Shown: positions 24,975 through 33,208 of the stretch, in pieces
Layout of the letters: every line of letters starts with the position of its first letter
How positions within the stretch are numbered: the stretch's first letter is position 1
Origin: an uncultured Alphaproteobacteria bacterium
GTDB lineage: Bacteria; Pseudomonadota; Alphaproteobacteria; HIMB59; GCA-002718135
Reading direction: 5' to 3'
Assembly (NCBI GenBank): GCA_902601455.1
Contig: CACKNC010000010.1
Coordinates: forward strand, 1 to 45,896
Length of the DNA: 45,896 nt
The notes under the pieces: generated by a model
What the model was told of the DNA's origin: nothing
Seen by the model: only the letters and a program-made list of their open reading frames with translations
Database searches by the model: none
Program-made: the position numbers and the translations under genes

Positions 24975-25274
24975 TTAAAACTTATTTTTAGGTGTGGGAA
25001 TGGTTACTGAGTCTGAGCTTTTCATAAATTCATCTCTTTGACCGTCCCATAAATAATCTGCGTAATCAAATTCAGTAATCATCCTGTCAGATCTTTCAAA
25101 GGTTAATCCATATTTTCTACAATAACTTGCAAAATCTTCTGCGTGTTCGATGGGTAAATTTTCTACAACCCATTTTCTTGAGCTTCTATCAAATTTAAAC
25201 CCATTTTTTTTAAACCAATCTCTGTGATAGTAAGAGTCTCTTCCAAAAGCTGAAAAAGTAATTTTATTAGACAT
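24975..25274 (-). CDS. small soluble protein, unknown (weakly DUF5710-like)
   Basis: Ninety-nine residues, charged and soluble, with a good AAGGAA ribosome binding site ahead of the ATG. The first half, RDSYYHRDWFKKNGFKFDRSSRKWVVENLP, has the pattern of small domains (DUF5710-like) in which a Gly-Phe/Ala-Lys-Phe-Asp turn is followed by Lys/Arg-Lys-Trp-Val. The C-terminal half is acidic and ends TIPTPKNKF. The assignment is only a resemblance. Its stop codon abuts, in the same frame, the open frame of the EamA transporter, so the two are likely translated together. Confidence 0.65.
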   Translation of the reverse strand: MSNKITFSAFGRDSYYHRDWFKKNGFKFDRSSRKWVVENLPIEHAEDFASYCRKYGLTFERSDRMITEFDYADYLWDGQRDEFMKSSDSVTIPTPKNKF

Positions 25275-25391
25275 ATTTATTTCCTTGAAAAAAATTTGTT
25301 ATACTTATTTTTATCTAATAAACAAATTATATTTTGATTATCAATAAAAATAGTGGAAATTTTACATCTATATATATATTATACAATGTAG

Positions 25392-25724
25392 ATGGATATA
25401 TACAACAGTAGCGAAATTACAGTTCACAAACTCAACGAACTTAGAGAAGAAGATAAAAAAATCCAAATTTTAGATGTTAGGGAGGATACCGAAAGAGACC
25501 ACGCCCATATAAAAGGTACAATTCATATTAAATTATCTGAAATCGCAAACAGATACACTGAGCTAGATGGTAACAAAAATATTTTTGTTATGTGCCATAC
25601 AGGTACAAGAAGTCAGGCTGTTTGTAAGTGGTTAAAATCAAAAGGTTTTATGAATTGTGTTAATGTCCTGGGTGGTATAGATGCTTGGGCTGCTCTAATT
25701 GATAGAGAGATTAGGAGATATTAA
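25392..25724 (+). CDS. single-domain rhodanese-like sulfurtransferase
   Basis: A 110-residue rhodanese domain. It begins with a KLNELREEDKKIQILDVRE core strand, has the DVREDTERDHAHIKGTIHI turn (Asp-Val-Arg, His-Ile) typical of the fold, and the active-site loop CHTGTRSQAV with the catalytic cysteine near residue 78, followed by GGIDAWA. Such cytosolic proteins move sulfane sulfur, for example to thiosulfate or cyanide acceptors; the partner is unknown. It is divergent from the 99-residue gene across 117 bases of AT-rich spacer containing TA repeats, where promoters for both probably lie. Confidence 0.92.
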   Translation: MDIYNSSEITVHKLNELREEDKKIQILDVREDTERDHAHIKGTIHIKLSEIANRYTELDGNKNIFVMCHTGTRSQAVCKWLKSKGFMNCVNVLGGIDAWAALIDREIRRY

Positions 25725-25725
25725 A

Positions 25726-25911
25726 CTATATACTCTCCACATATAGTCCAAAAAAAATTACCACAAAGCCGATAATAAATAACAAAAATCTTAAAAATAC
25801 TTTTGGTAAAATATTTATTTTTAATTTTTTTTCAAAAATAAGCCTATAAAAAGGGTTACTAACTGATACAGAAAGTATAAATGTACCTAAAATTATCAAA
25901 AGCCAGTGCAT
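25726..25911 (-). CDS. small two-helix membrane protein
   Basis: About 61 residues from the ATG at 25911 (MHWLLIILGTFILSVSVSNP); an in-frame ATG at 25926 would overlap the divergent flavoprotein gene. A hydrophobic segment at about 2-17, a loop with SNPFYRLIFEKKLKINILPK, and a second segment at about 40-57. The Val-Ser-Asn-Pro motif followed by a basic loop looks like a short topology-defined membrane protein. Function unknown. It ends one base from the convergent rhodanese stop. Confidence 0.6.
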   Translation of the reverse strand: MHWLLIILGTFILSVSVSNPFYRLIFEKKLKINILPKVFLRFLLFIIGFVVIFFGLYVESI

Positions 25912-25915
25912 ATAA

Positions 25916-26581
25916 ATGGAGTACATAACTAAAAAATTAGATTTTTCAAACCAAACTCTTAAAGAAATGAATGTTAACTCAAAAAAATTTTATAACATAA
26001 TTAAGAAAAGAAGAAGTGTCAGAGATTTTAAAAAAGACAGAATTGAATTTGAAACAATAAAAAATGCAATTTTAGCCGCAGGCACAGCTCCAAATGGAGC
26101 AAATCTTCAACCATGGCATTTTGTTATTATAAAAAGCCAAAAAATTAAGAAAAAAATAAAATTAGCCGCGGAAATTGAAGAAAATGAGTTTTATGAAAAA
26201 AAAGCGCCAAAGGAATGGTTGGAGGCTCTTAAGCCACTTGGTACAGATAAAAATAAATCTTTCCTCGAAGAAGCACCTTACTTAATAGCAGTATTTGAAA
26301 AAAAATATTCATTAAGGAATAAAAAGAAGGTTAAAAATTATTATGTGAAAGAGTCTGTAGGTATTGCAACCGGAATACTCATATCATGTTTGCATTTCTC
26401 TGGTTTATCAATGCTAACACATACACCTAGTCCAATGAATTTTTTAAACTTAATTCTTAAAAGACCAGCTAATGAAAAACCCTTTGTTTTATTAGTAGTT
26501 GGTAAACCAAAAGATAATTGTGAAATCCCCGTATTTGCAACTAAAAAAAAATCATTCAATAAAATTGTTTCTGAATTTTAA
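25916..26581 (+). CDS. iodotyrosine-deiodinase-like nitroreductase-fold flavoprotein
   Basis: A 221-residue FMN protein of the nitroreductase fold. The FMN-binding KRRSVRDF (31-38) and AAGTAPNGANLQPWHFVII (54-72) are clear. The sequence follows animal iodotyrosine deiodinase (IYD), including Glu89, Tyr93 and Lys114, which match in order and spacing the three IYD residues (Glu157/Tyr161/Lys182 in human, from memory) that grip the substrate amino acid zwitterion. The N-terminal DFSNQTLKEMNVNSKKFY stretch aligns with the IYD N-terminus, so the start at 25916 is preferred to the ATG at 25970. Reductive dehalogenation of halotyrosine or another aromatic amino acid is the likely activity. Its stop overlaps the convergent phosphoribosyltransferase by 4 bases. 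Confidence 0.85.
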   Translation: MEYITKKLDFSNQTLKEMNVNSKKFYNIIKKRRSVRDFKKDRIEFETIKNAILAAGTAPNGANLQPWHFVIIKSQKIKKKIKLAAEIEENEFYEKKAPKEWLEALKPLGTDKNKSFLEEAPYLIAVFEKKYSLRNKKKVKNYYVKESVGIATGILISCLHFSGLSMLTHTPSPMNFLNLILKRPANEKPFVLLVVGKPKDNCEIPVFATKKKSFNKIVSEF

Positions 26582-27084
26582 ACTATTTCCTCTGGTTTCA
26601 TTGTCTCGTATTTTTCATAAGGCATATGAATCCATGGTGAGTTCTCCAAATAATCAACATAATAATTTGGTTTAAAACTAGAAACCGATTTATAAAAAAG
26701 AACTCCAGTTCTAATTGGCTCATCAAGATAGAAACCATAAAAATGTTCCATCCATTCAATACTCTTTTTTAAGGTAATTCCAGAGTCAGCCAAATCATCA
26801 ACAATTAAAACCTTTGATCCTATATTTGGGCTAGTTTTAGCTAAATCTCTAGAAAAGGTAATTGAACCTCTTTTGTTTTTCACACCATCACCTCTGTATG
26901 ACTCAACTGATAAAACTGCTAACGGTACATCAAAAATTCTTGCCATTATGTCGCCCACTCTCATACCACCTTTAGCAATGCACACTACTTGATTGAAGCT
27001 CCATCCATCTTTATAAACCATTGAAGCTAACTGCTCAGTTTTTTTATTATACTGTTCCCACGAAATATGTAAATCCGCCATCAT
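26578..27084 (-). CDS. purine phosphoribosyltransferase (xanthine/guanine type)
   Basis: A 168-residue type I phosphoribosyltransferase that would make XMP, GMP or IMP from a base and PRPP. The PRPP-binding loop VLIVDDLADSGITL (near 92-105) is intact, with the early pyrophosphate loop CIAKGGMRVGDIMA (near 36-49) and a C-terminal WIHMPYE segment of the xanthine/guanine (Gpt-like) group. A second ATG directly after the first (MADLHISW) is equally usable. It lies 67 bases after the BMP binding-protein gene on the same strand, separated by a strong stem-loop. It would be the salvage branch of the purine uptake locus. Confidence 0.85.
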   Translation of the reverse strand: MMADLHISWEQYNKKTEQLASMVYKDGWSFNQVVCIAKGGMRVGDIMARIFDVPLAVLSVESYRGDGVKNKRGSITFSRDLAKTSPNIGSKVLIVDDLADSGITLKKSIEWMEHFYGFYLDEPIRTGVLFYKSVSSFKPNYYVDYLENSPWIHMPYEKYETMKPEEIV

Positions 27085-27106
27085 TATCCTTTTTCTTATT
27101 TGAAAT

Positions 27107-27137
27107 AGCCCCTCTTTATTAAATTTAAAGAGAGGCT
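27107..27137 (-). terminator. strong intercistronic stem-loop after the binding-protein gene
   Basis: Twelve-base arms (27107-27118 and 27126-27137) pair completely, with one G-U pair, around a seven-base AT loop. On the minus strand it follows the binding-protein stop by about 15 bases, but no T run follows. It is therefore more likely a partial terminator or a 3'-end stabiliser that sets binding-protein mRNA above that of the downstream phosphoribosyltransferase, as often seen for ABC binding-protein genes. The role is inferred; the hairpin is directly visible. Confidence 0.6.
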
Positions 27138-27151
27138 TAAAAATATTTTAA

Positions 27152-28219
27152 TTATTGAGGAAGTTCCCCATCAATTCCTTGAACATACCAATCCATTGTT
27201 GCCATCATCAAGTCATCAGCAACTTCACCTTCAGCTACTCTTAACTCTCCAGATTGATCGTAAATTGGACCAGTAAATGGGTGAAGTGAGCCATCCTTAA
27301 TTGCTACTTCCATAGCTACCGCTTCTTGAATTAAATCAGTTGGCATTAATTTGGCATTGTATGGAGACATAACAACCATTCCTTCAGCCATACCGTCCCA
27401 GGTATCTTGTTCAGACCAAGTTCCATCAACAACAGCTTTTGCTCTTTGTGCATAATATGGTCCCCACACATCTTCAATAGCAGTAAGATGCGAATTAGGG
27501 CAGAACTCTTCTTGATTTGATGCCTGACCAAACGCAAGAACACCAGCTTTTTCTGCAGCCTGACATGGGGCAAAAGTATCTGTATGTTGAACTAAAATAT
27601 CTGCACCTTGATTAATCAAAGTATTTGCTGCATCTGCTTCTTTTCCTGGATCATACCAAGTAAATGCCCAAATTATTTTAATTTGAATATCAGGATTGAC
27701 TTTTGAAGCTGCTAAATAAAATGCATTGATGCCCCTAACAACCTCTGGAATTGGAAAAGAAGCAATGTATCCAATAACATTTGATTTAGTCATTTTTCCA
27801 GCTATGTGACCAGAAATAGTTCTTCCCTCATAAAACCTTGCAGAGTATGTGGAAACGTTTTCTGACCTCATATATCCAGTAGCATGTTCAAATTTTACAT
27901 CTGGAAATTCTTTAGCAACTTCCAAAGTTTGATCCATATAATTAAATGATGTTGTAAAAATTAAATCATGACCTGAAGCTGCTAATTTACGAATTGCTCT
28001 TACAGCATCAGCGTTTTCAGGAACATTTTCAATATATGTTGAAGTAACAGAGTCACCTAACTGACTTTCCATATATTGTCTTCCCTGATCATGCATATAT
28101 GTCCAGCCATGATCTCCTGGAGGGCCTATATAAATAAAGCCTATTTTTTTAGGGTCTGCGTTGGCTGATCCAATAGAAACACCTAAAATTGTAGTTATTA
28201 AAGTTATTAATCTAATCAT
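27152..28219 (-). CDS. BMP-family ABC transporter substrate-binding protein (nucleoside/purine)
   Basis: A periplasmic binding protein of about 355 residues in the BMP/PnrA family, which binds nucleosides or purine bases. The start is set at 28219: it gives a signal peptide MIRLITLITTILGVSIGSANA and is preceded by AGGTGAGG, whereas the longer frame to 28291 has no export signal at its front. Family features: KIGFIYIGPPGDHGWTYMHDQG, the DLIFTTSFNYMDQTLEVA and FEHATGY segments, YEGRTISGHIAG and NVIGYIASFPIPEV. It lies 96 bases downstream of its permease genes, perhaps with its own promoter. Its codons are richer in G and C than those of neighbours, in keeping with high expression. Confidence 0.93.
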   Translation of the reverse strand: MIRLITLITTILGVSIGSANADPKKIGFIYIGPPGDHGWTYMHDQGRQYMESQLGDSVTSTYIENVPENADAVRAIRKLAASGHDLIFTTSFNYMDQTLEVAKEFPDVKFEHATGYMRSENVSTYSARFYEGRTISGHIAGKMTKSNVIGYIASFPIPEVVRGINAFYLAASKVNPDIQIKIIWAFTWYDPGKEADAANTLINQGADILVQHTDTFAPCQAAEKAGVLAFGQASNQEEFCPNSHLTAIEDVWGPYYAQRAKAVVDGTWSEQDTWDGMAEGMVVMSPYNAKLMPTDLIQEAVAMEVAIKDGSLHPFTGPIYDQSGELRVAEGEVADDLMMATMDWYVQGIDGELPQ

Positions 28220-28315
28220 TTTAACCTCACCTGCTAAAAATAATTGTTTATTCAATATCTTTAATAGAGATGACTCAACGATTCTTAACACACTTAATAA
28301 AAAAAAAGTGGATAT

Positions 28316-29185
28316 CTATCTTCCTTTGAAAAATGGAATTGTTAGAGATGCTGGAGCGCTCAACTTAATTCTAAGGCGATTACTTGAAATTATTATCAAA
28401 ACAACCATTGTGGCCAAATACGGTGCCATATTAAAGAATTGACCAGGAAAATTAACACCCCATGCCTGTAAATTCATTTGTAATATTGAAACTCCACCAA
28501 AAATGTAAGCGCCAACTAAAATTCTCCCAGGTTTCCAAGTTGCAAATACAACCAAAGCTAGAGCAATCCACCCTCTTCCAGCAGTCATGTTTTCTTGCCA
28601 CATTGGTGCATAACAAATTGACATATAAGAGCCAGCTAATGCACACATACAGCCCCCAAACACAATTCCCATCAAACGCACTTTAATAACACTATACCCG
28701 AGAGCGTGGGATGAGTTGTGAGACTCTCCAACAGCTCTGAATACTAACCCTAGTTTTGTTTTGTAGAAAAAATAACTTACTAAAAAAACTATAAGGAAAG
28801 ATAAAACTACAAAAAAATAAGGATTAAGTCCTTGAATAGGAGTGCCTATATAATTTTTACCAATCATTGAACTTAAACCAATACCGAATATAGTTAATGC
28901 CAGTCCAGTAGCAACCTGATTGGACATCAGTATTAAGACTAAATAAGCGAATAATCCTGACATTAAAGCTCCAGATAAAAGTGAGACCATAAAAGCAAGA
29001 GTATAACTTCCAGTAATAACCAATGTTACAAAAGCTGTAACCGCTCCAACAAGCATCATTCCTTCTACACCCAAATTTAAGACACCTGTTTTTTCTGTAA
29101 CTAATTCACCGATAGCAGCAAATACGAGAGGTGTTGTTGCTACTAAAATAATTTGTATAACTCCTATAAATACATCTAGATTCAT
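28316..29185 (-). CDS. ABC transporter permease, second subunit (purine/nucleoside uptake)
   Basis: A 289-residue inner-membrane permease of the branched-chain/ribose type (BPD_transp_2), with eight or so spans. The GELVTEKTGVLNLGVEGMMLVGAV segment (about 26-49) is diagnostic of the NupQ/YufQ-like half of nucleoside ABC importers. RAVGESHNSSHALGYSVIKVRL (about 151-172) is the cytoplasmic coupling loop. It overlaps the first permease by 4 bases and ends the seven-gene overlapping run from puuE. The pairing with a BMP protein makes it a nucleobase/nucleoside importer, with purines inferred from the neighbours. Confidence 0.93.
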   Translation of the reverse strand: MNLDVFIGVIQIILVATTPLVFAAIGELVTEKTGVLNLGVEGMMLVGAVTAFVTLVITGSYTLAFMVSLLSGALMSGLFAYLVLILMSNQVATGLALTIFGIGLSSMIGKNYIGTPIQGLNPYFFVVLSFLIVFLVSYFFYKTKLGLVFRAVGESHNSSHALGYSVIKVRLMGIVFGGCMCALAGSYMSICYAPMWQENMTAGRGWIALALVVFATWKPGRILVGAYIFGGVSILQMNLQAWGVNFPGQFFNMAPYLATMVVLIIISSNRLRIKLSAPASLTIPFFKGR

Positions 29186-30255
29186 ATATTTTTCCTAAAA
29201 ACTATTTTAAAATTTACTAAAAGTTCAGTGCCTAAAAGATAAAATAAAACTAAACCCTGAAACACAAAACCAACAGCGGCAGGAATTTGCATAAATAGCT
29301 GAGCATCTTCAGCGCCCAAATATGTTAATGCAATAACTAGAGATGCAAAAATAATTCCTATTGGATGAAGCCTACCCAAAAAAGCAACTATAATTGCTGT
29401 GAAACCATAATTTGGCGATATATCTCTGTACAATAATCCAATTGGACCTGAAACTTCACCTAAACCAGCAATACCTGCAAAAGCTCCAGAAAATATAAAG
29501 GCAGTATAAATTAAATAATTTTGATTAAATCCAGCATATCTAGAAGCAATAGGGCTGTACCCTGTAACTTTTAGCTGATAACCCAACATCGTTTTTGAAA
29601 AAATAAACCAAGATGCAAAAACTCCAATTAAAGTAATAATAATTCCAAAATGAACTCTTAGACCACTAAAAAGTAATGGCATTCTTCCAGAGTCACCAAA
29701 TTTACGTGTTTTGGGAAAGCTATATCCTTGAGGATCTTTCCATGGACCAACTACTAAGTAATCTAAAATAAGTATTGCGATATATACAAGCATTAAACTT
29801 GTTAATATCTCATTAGTATTAAACCTTACTTTTAAAACTGCCGGGATCAAACCCCACAAAGCACCACCTATAGCACCTCCAATTATCATTAAAGGTAATA
29901 TCCAAAAACCAGAAGTATCATAAAATAATAATCCAATACCTCCACCAAATACTGCTCCCATAGTCAACTGACCCTCTGCACCAATATTGTATAAATTATT
30001 TTTAAAACAAAATGCTAAGCCCACTGCTATAAGTGCTAAAGGAGTGGCTTTAACAAGAAGTTCAGAAATTCCATAATACGTAGATATTGGAGATATAAAA
30101 AATGTATGTAAAGCATAAATTGGGTCAAAGCCCATCAAAGCAAAAATTACTGATCCTGTTAGTATTGTTAAAGTTACAGCAATAACGGGAACAAGAAAAT
30201 TCATAGTTGTTGATGGATTTCCTCTAGCTTCAAGTTCTGGAATAAAATTAATCAA
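29182..30255 (-). CDS. ABC transporter permease, first subunit (purine/nucleoside uptake)
   Basis: A 357-residue inner-membrane permease of the NupP/YufP-like half, longer than its partner as usual. Recognisable: LVKATPLALIAVGLAFCFKNNLYNIGAEGQLTMGA (seen in two adjoining parts near 67-102), RFNTNEILTSLMLVYIA and the coupling loop KVTGYSPIASRYAGFN (about 231-246). It overlaps the ATPase gene by 8 bases upstream and its partner permease by 4 bases downstream, giving near-stoichiometric translation. Confidence 0.93.
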   Translation of the reverse strand: MINFIPELEARGNPSTTMNFLVPVIAVTLTILTGSVIFALMGFDPIYALHTFFISPISTYYGISELLVKATPLALIAVGLAFCFKNNLYNIGAEGQLTMGAVFGGGIGLLFYDTSGFWILPLMIIGGAIGGALWGLIPAVLKVRFNTNEILTSLMLVYIAILILDYLVVGPWKDPQGYSFPKTRKFGDSGRMPLLFSGLRVHFGIIITLIGVFASWFIFSKTMLGYQLKVTGYSPIASRYAGFNQNYLIYTAFIFSGAFAGIAGLGEVSGPIGLLYRDISPNYGFTAIIVAFLGRLHPIGIIFASLVIALTYLGAEDAQLFMQIPAAVGFVFQGLVLFYLLGTELLVNFKIVFRKNI

Positions 30256-31756
30256 TACCCTTCCCTCCCATTAATAAACCAATTTCTGAAACAGAAATAT
30301 TTTTTGTTTGATAACTTTTTGATAACTTTCCATTAAATATTACGGAAATACTATGAGATATTTCAAATAATTCATCTAAATCTTGTGAAATAACAATTAT
30401 TGATGTGCCATTTTTTGCTAATTCAATTAAAGATTTTCTAATAGCATGTTCAGCACCAGCATCTATACCCCACGTTGGATGCGAAATAATTAATAATTTT
30501 GGCTTAGTTAAAATCTCTCTACCTATTACAAATTTTTGTAAATTTCCACCTGATAGACTAGAAGCCTTGACGTCAATTCCTGGAGTTACTACATTAAATT
30601 GATCAATGACTTTTTTTGCTTGAGTGTCGATATTGCGATGATTAATCATACCATTATTGATAAAATCATTATTTGGAAATTGACTTATTAAAATATTTTC
30701 ACTTAAAGTTAATTCGGGAACTGCACTATGTCCTAATCTATTTTCAGGCACAAAAGCAATTGACATTTCCCGTCTTTTTTTTGGATTAAAATTTTTTATA
30801 TCAACTGAGTTATAAATTAATGAACCACTTACACCATTGGTTCCTTCACCAGTTAAGAGGCTCATCAATTCAGATTGACCATTACCAGCTACTCCTGCAA
30901 TTCCAAAAATTTCACCTTCTTTTACACTAAATGAAATGTTTTTTAGATCAGTAAAAAATGGATCATTAAAATTTAATGATAAATTATCAGCTTTTAAATT
31001 TATTTTATTATTTATATGTGAATAATCAGTTTTAATCTCGCTTAACTTTTTACCTAACATCTTCGTTGCCAAACTTTCAGCCGTCTCATTTTCTAATTTG
31101 CTGGACTCAATTACAGATCCATCTCTTAAAATTGTTACCTCATCACATAAATTGATAACTTCTTCTAACTTATGAGTTATGTATAAAATAGTTCTTCCTT
31201 CCTTCAGTAATGTGTTTAATGTTTTAAATAAACTTTCTACTTCTTGTGGAGTTAGGACAGATGTGGGCTCATCCATTATAAGCAACTCAGGATCTTGCAA
31301 AAGTATTCTGACAATTTCTACTCTTTGTTTTTGACCAGCAGATAATGTGTTAATTGGGGCATCAAGATCAAGTGGTAATTGATATTTATCTGAAATTTCA
31401 TTTACTTTTTTTTGTAAATTTGAAAAAGACATATTTGTATCAATTCCAAGTATTAAATTTTCTCTAACAGTTAATGAATCGAAAAGAGAAAAATGTTGAA
31501 AAACCATTCCTATTTTTTTTTGTCTTGCCTCAGATGGAGATTGCACATTAAGAATATTATCATTGAAGAAAATTTTACCTTCATCAGGCTTTAACAAACC
31601 GTATAATATTTTTACAAATGTTGATTTTCCTGCTCCATTTTCTCCAAGCAGAGCATGAACAGTATTACGTTTGATATTAAAAGTAACGTTCTTATTAGCT
31701 TTTACCCTTGGAAAAGATTTTGAGATATTATCAATTTTTAAAATTAAATTATCCAT
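30248..31756 (-). CDS. ABC transporter ATPase with two nucleotide-binding domains
   Basis: A 502-residue double ATPase of the sugar/nucleoside uptake type. Domain 1 has Walker A GENGAGKST (near 38-46), signature LSAGQKQRVEI and Walker B LLIMDEPTSVLTP with an H-loop in YITHKLEE. Domain 2, from about 255, has a degenerate Walker A (GVAGNGQSEL) and signature LSGGNLQKFVIGRE, followed by LLIISHPTWGIDAG instead of a normal Walker B. Such asymmetry is normal in this subfamily. It overlaps allA by 8 bases and the first permease by 8 bases, placing uptake and ureide breakdown on one transcript. Confidence 0.95.
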   Translation of the reverse strand: MDNLILKIDNISKSFPRVKANKNVTFNIKRNTVHALLGENGAGKSTFVKILYGLLKPDEGKIFFNDNILNVQSPSEARQKKIGMVFQHFSLFDSLTVRENLILGIDTNMSFSNLQKKVNEISDKYQLPLDLDAPINTLSAGQKQRVEIVRILLQDPELLIMDEPTSVLTPQEVESLFKTLNTLLKEGRTILYITHKLEEVINLCDEVTILRDGSVIESSKLENETAESLATKMLGKKLSEIKTDYSHINNKINLKADNLSLNFNDPFFTDLKNISFSVKEGEIFGIAGVAGNGQSELMSLLTGEGTNGVSGSLIYNSVDIKNFNPKKRREMSIAFVPENRLGHSAVPELTLSENILISQFPNNDFINNGMINHRNIDTQAKKVIDQFNVVTPGIDVKASSLSGGNLQKFVIGREILTKPKLLIISHPTWGIDAGAEHAIRKSLIELAKNGTSIIVISQDLDELFEISHSISVIFNGKLSKSYQTKNISVSEIGLLMGGKGID

Positions 31757-32240
31757 TAAAACTAAACTTCTCTTGATCTGTAAAATTATAAATATCTAAA
31801 TTATTGTCAGCATGTTTTTTGTCAACAGTTATAAATTTAGCATCATTTATTGATATTAGAGGAAAGTGCCAAATCTCTGGCTTAAAGTTTACACCATTAC
31901 CGTTTTCTATTTTGAAAATTTTTAAATTATTCAAATCTGGTTTTGAAGATGCTGGACATACTATTACAAAGAATGGGTCCTTACCTAATGGTAAAAAAAC
32001 TTGAGAACTTAAAGGGTGTTTTTCCAGCATATCAATCATTAGTGGGAATTCTCTTTTTTTTGCTTCAAACAAATTAAGCCTTACCTTTTTATCTTCGCCC
32101 AATATTTCAATGTTAGCTAAGTCAAAATAACTTTTAGTGGTATTTGTATTTATATGTTCAGCCTTTGTTTCATATGGATTAATAAAATCTCCAAATTCAA
32201 TAAAATTTGAATTAGTTATATTATCAATTATATATTTCAC
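31749..32240 (-). CDS. allA: ureidoglycolate lyase
   Basis: Splits (S)-ureidoglycolate to glyoxylate and urea (EC 4.3.2.3), the last ureide step. The 163 residues match the cupin-fold AllA family. Seen: a central PLSSQVFLPLGKDPFFVIVCPAS (about 76-98), and the later GNGVNFKPEIWHFPLISI, the usual Gly-Val-x-x-x-x-x-x-Trp-His-x-Pro-Leu motif (about 133-150). It overlaps the allantoicase gene by 4 bases (ATGA) and the ABC ATPase by 8. Producing glyoxylate here offers an entry to glycine or the glyoxylate cycle. Confidence 0.92.
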   Translation of the reverse strand: MKYIIDNITNSNFIEFGDFINPYETKAEHINTNTTKSYFDLANIEILGEDKKVRLNLFEAKKREFPLMIDMLEKHPLSSQVFLPLGKDPFFVIVCPASSKPDLNNLKIFKIENGNGVNFKPEIWHFPLISINDAKFITVDKKHADNNLDIYNFTDQEKFSFNG

Positions 32241-33208
32241 TTAATCTCTCCAAAAATTCTTAACCTTGAAACACCTCCATCAGGAAAAATATTCAATTTA
32301 ACATAATTAACTTTTTCTGAATTAAGATTTAATTCAGAGATTTTTAAATTATCATTAGGTTTTAGTTTTGTATTTGTAACTAATGTTTTCCATTTTGCGC
32401 TATTATTAATTAATTTTTTAACATCAGAATTTTTAGACACAAATGAACCTTGTAATGAAAAGGTAGCTGGATAGTTTCCTTTAAAATGATGTGTTTGTAT
32501 AACTATATCATTAACTATACCTATGTTAGCTAATTTAATAATTACCCAATCAAAACCTTTACCTCTTCTTCTTTTTGTTTCCCATCCATTTCCCATATTA
32601 ATGGATTTTCCAGGAGATATAATGTTTTGAGCAACTCCAAAATGCTCATCACTACACGCAACAATCTTTGCTCCATTCAGCACGCTGGCTAAATCAATTT
32701 TTTTAGTACTAATTTTATGATGAACTTCTAAATCACCTAACAGCTTAAGTCTTGCAACACCGCCATCAGGAAAAATATTTAATCTTACAAAATTTACTAT
32801 TCTACTGTTTCTAACTTTAAATTTATGGAAAAAGTTAGGCTTAAGTTTTTTTTTATTTAAAAGATTTTGCCATTTAAATTGAGAATTTGTGGAAAAACAA
32901 ACATCAATAGAAGCAAACTCAGGCTGATTACCATTAAAGAAGGCTGTATCAATATCAATTTCAGATATTTTGCCTGGAATACCTAATTTAATAATTACAT
33001 AATCATTGCCTTTGTCTCTTTTTCTCCTAGTCTCCCATCCATCCATCCACTTACCATGAGAGTCATAAACCCCATCTTTAAAGATAGGGTTTTCATCTTT
33101 TATTAAACGTGAAGCATTTCCAAAAAACTGATCACTAAATTCATATATTTTTGAGCCAAGTATTGGACTAGCTAAATTAATATGATTTGTAATCTTAAAT
33201 TTTTTCAT
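32237..33208 (-). CDS. alc: allantoicase
   Basis: Hydrolyses allantoate to (S)-ureidoglycolate and urea (EC 3.5.3.4). The 323 residues contain the two tandem jelly-roll repeats of the family, each with a SDEHFG/SDQFFGNAS-type strand and a Gly-Trp-Glu-Thr-(Arg/Lys)-Arg-(Lys/Arg)-Arg motif: DGWETRRKRDKGNDYVIIKL (about 55-74) and NGWETKRRRGKGFDWVIIKL. Each repeat ends with NxFPDGGVARL- or NIFPDGGVSRL-type sequence. It overlaps uraD by 14 bases and allA by 4. Confidence 0.95.
   Translation of the reverse strand: MKKFKITNHINLASPILGSKIYEFSDQFFGNASRLIKDENPIFKDGVYDSHGKWMDGWETRRKRDKGNDYVIIKLGIPGKISEIDIDTAFFNGNQPEFASIDVCFSTNSQFKWQNLLNKKKLKPNFFHKFKVRNSRIVNFVRLNIFPDGGVARLKLLGDLEVHHKISTKKIDLASVLNGAKIVACSDEHFGVAQNIISPGKSINMGNGWETKRRRGKGFDWVIIKLANIGIVNDIVIQTHHFKGNYPATFSLQGSFVSKNSDVKKLINNSAKWKTLVTNTKLKPNDNLKISELNLNSEKVNYVKLNIFPDGGVSRLRIFGEIK

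Noticed and set aside
25275..25391. TA-repeat tract in the rhodanese upstream spacer considered as a repeat element
   Set aside because: A short low-complexity run expected in AT-rich DNA; not repeated elsewhere in the window.
28161..28442. 93-codon plus-strand frame across the binding-protein start and permease end
   Set aside because: Lies mainly antisense to secure genes and has no ribosome binding site or family match.
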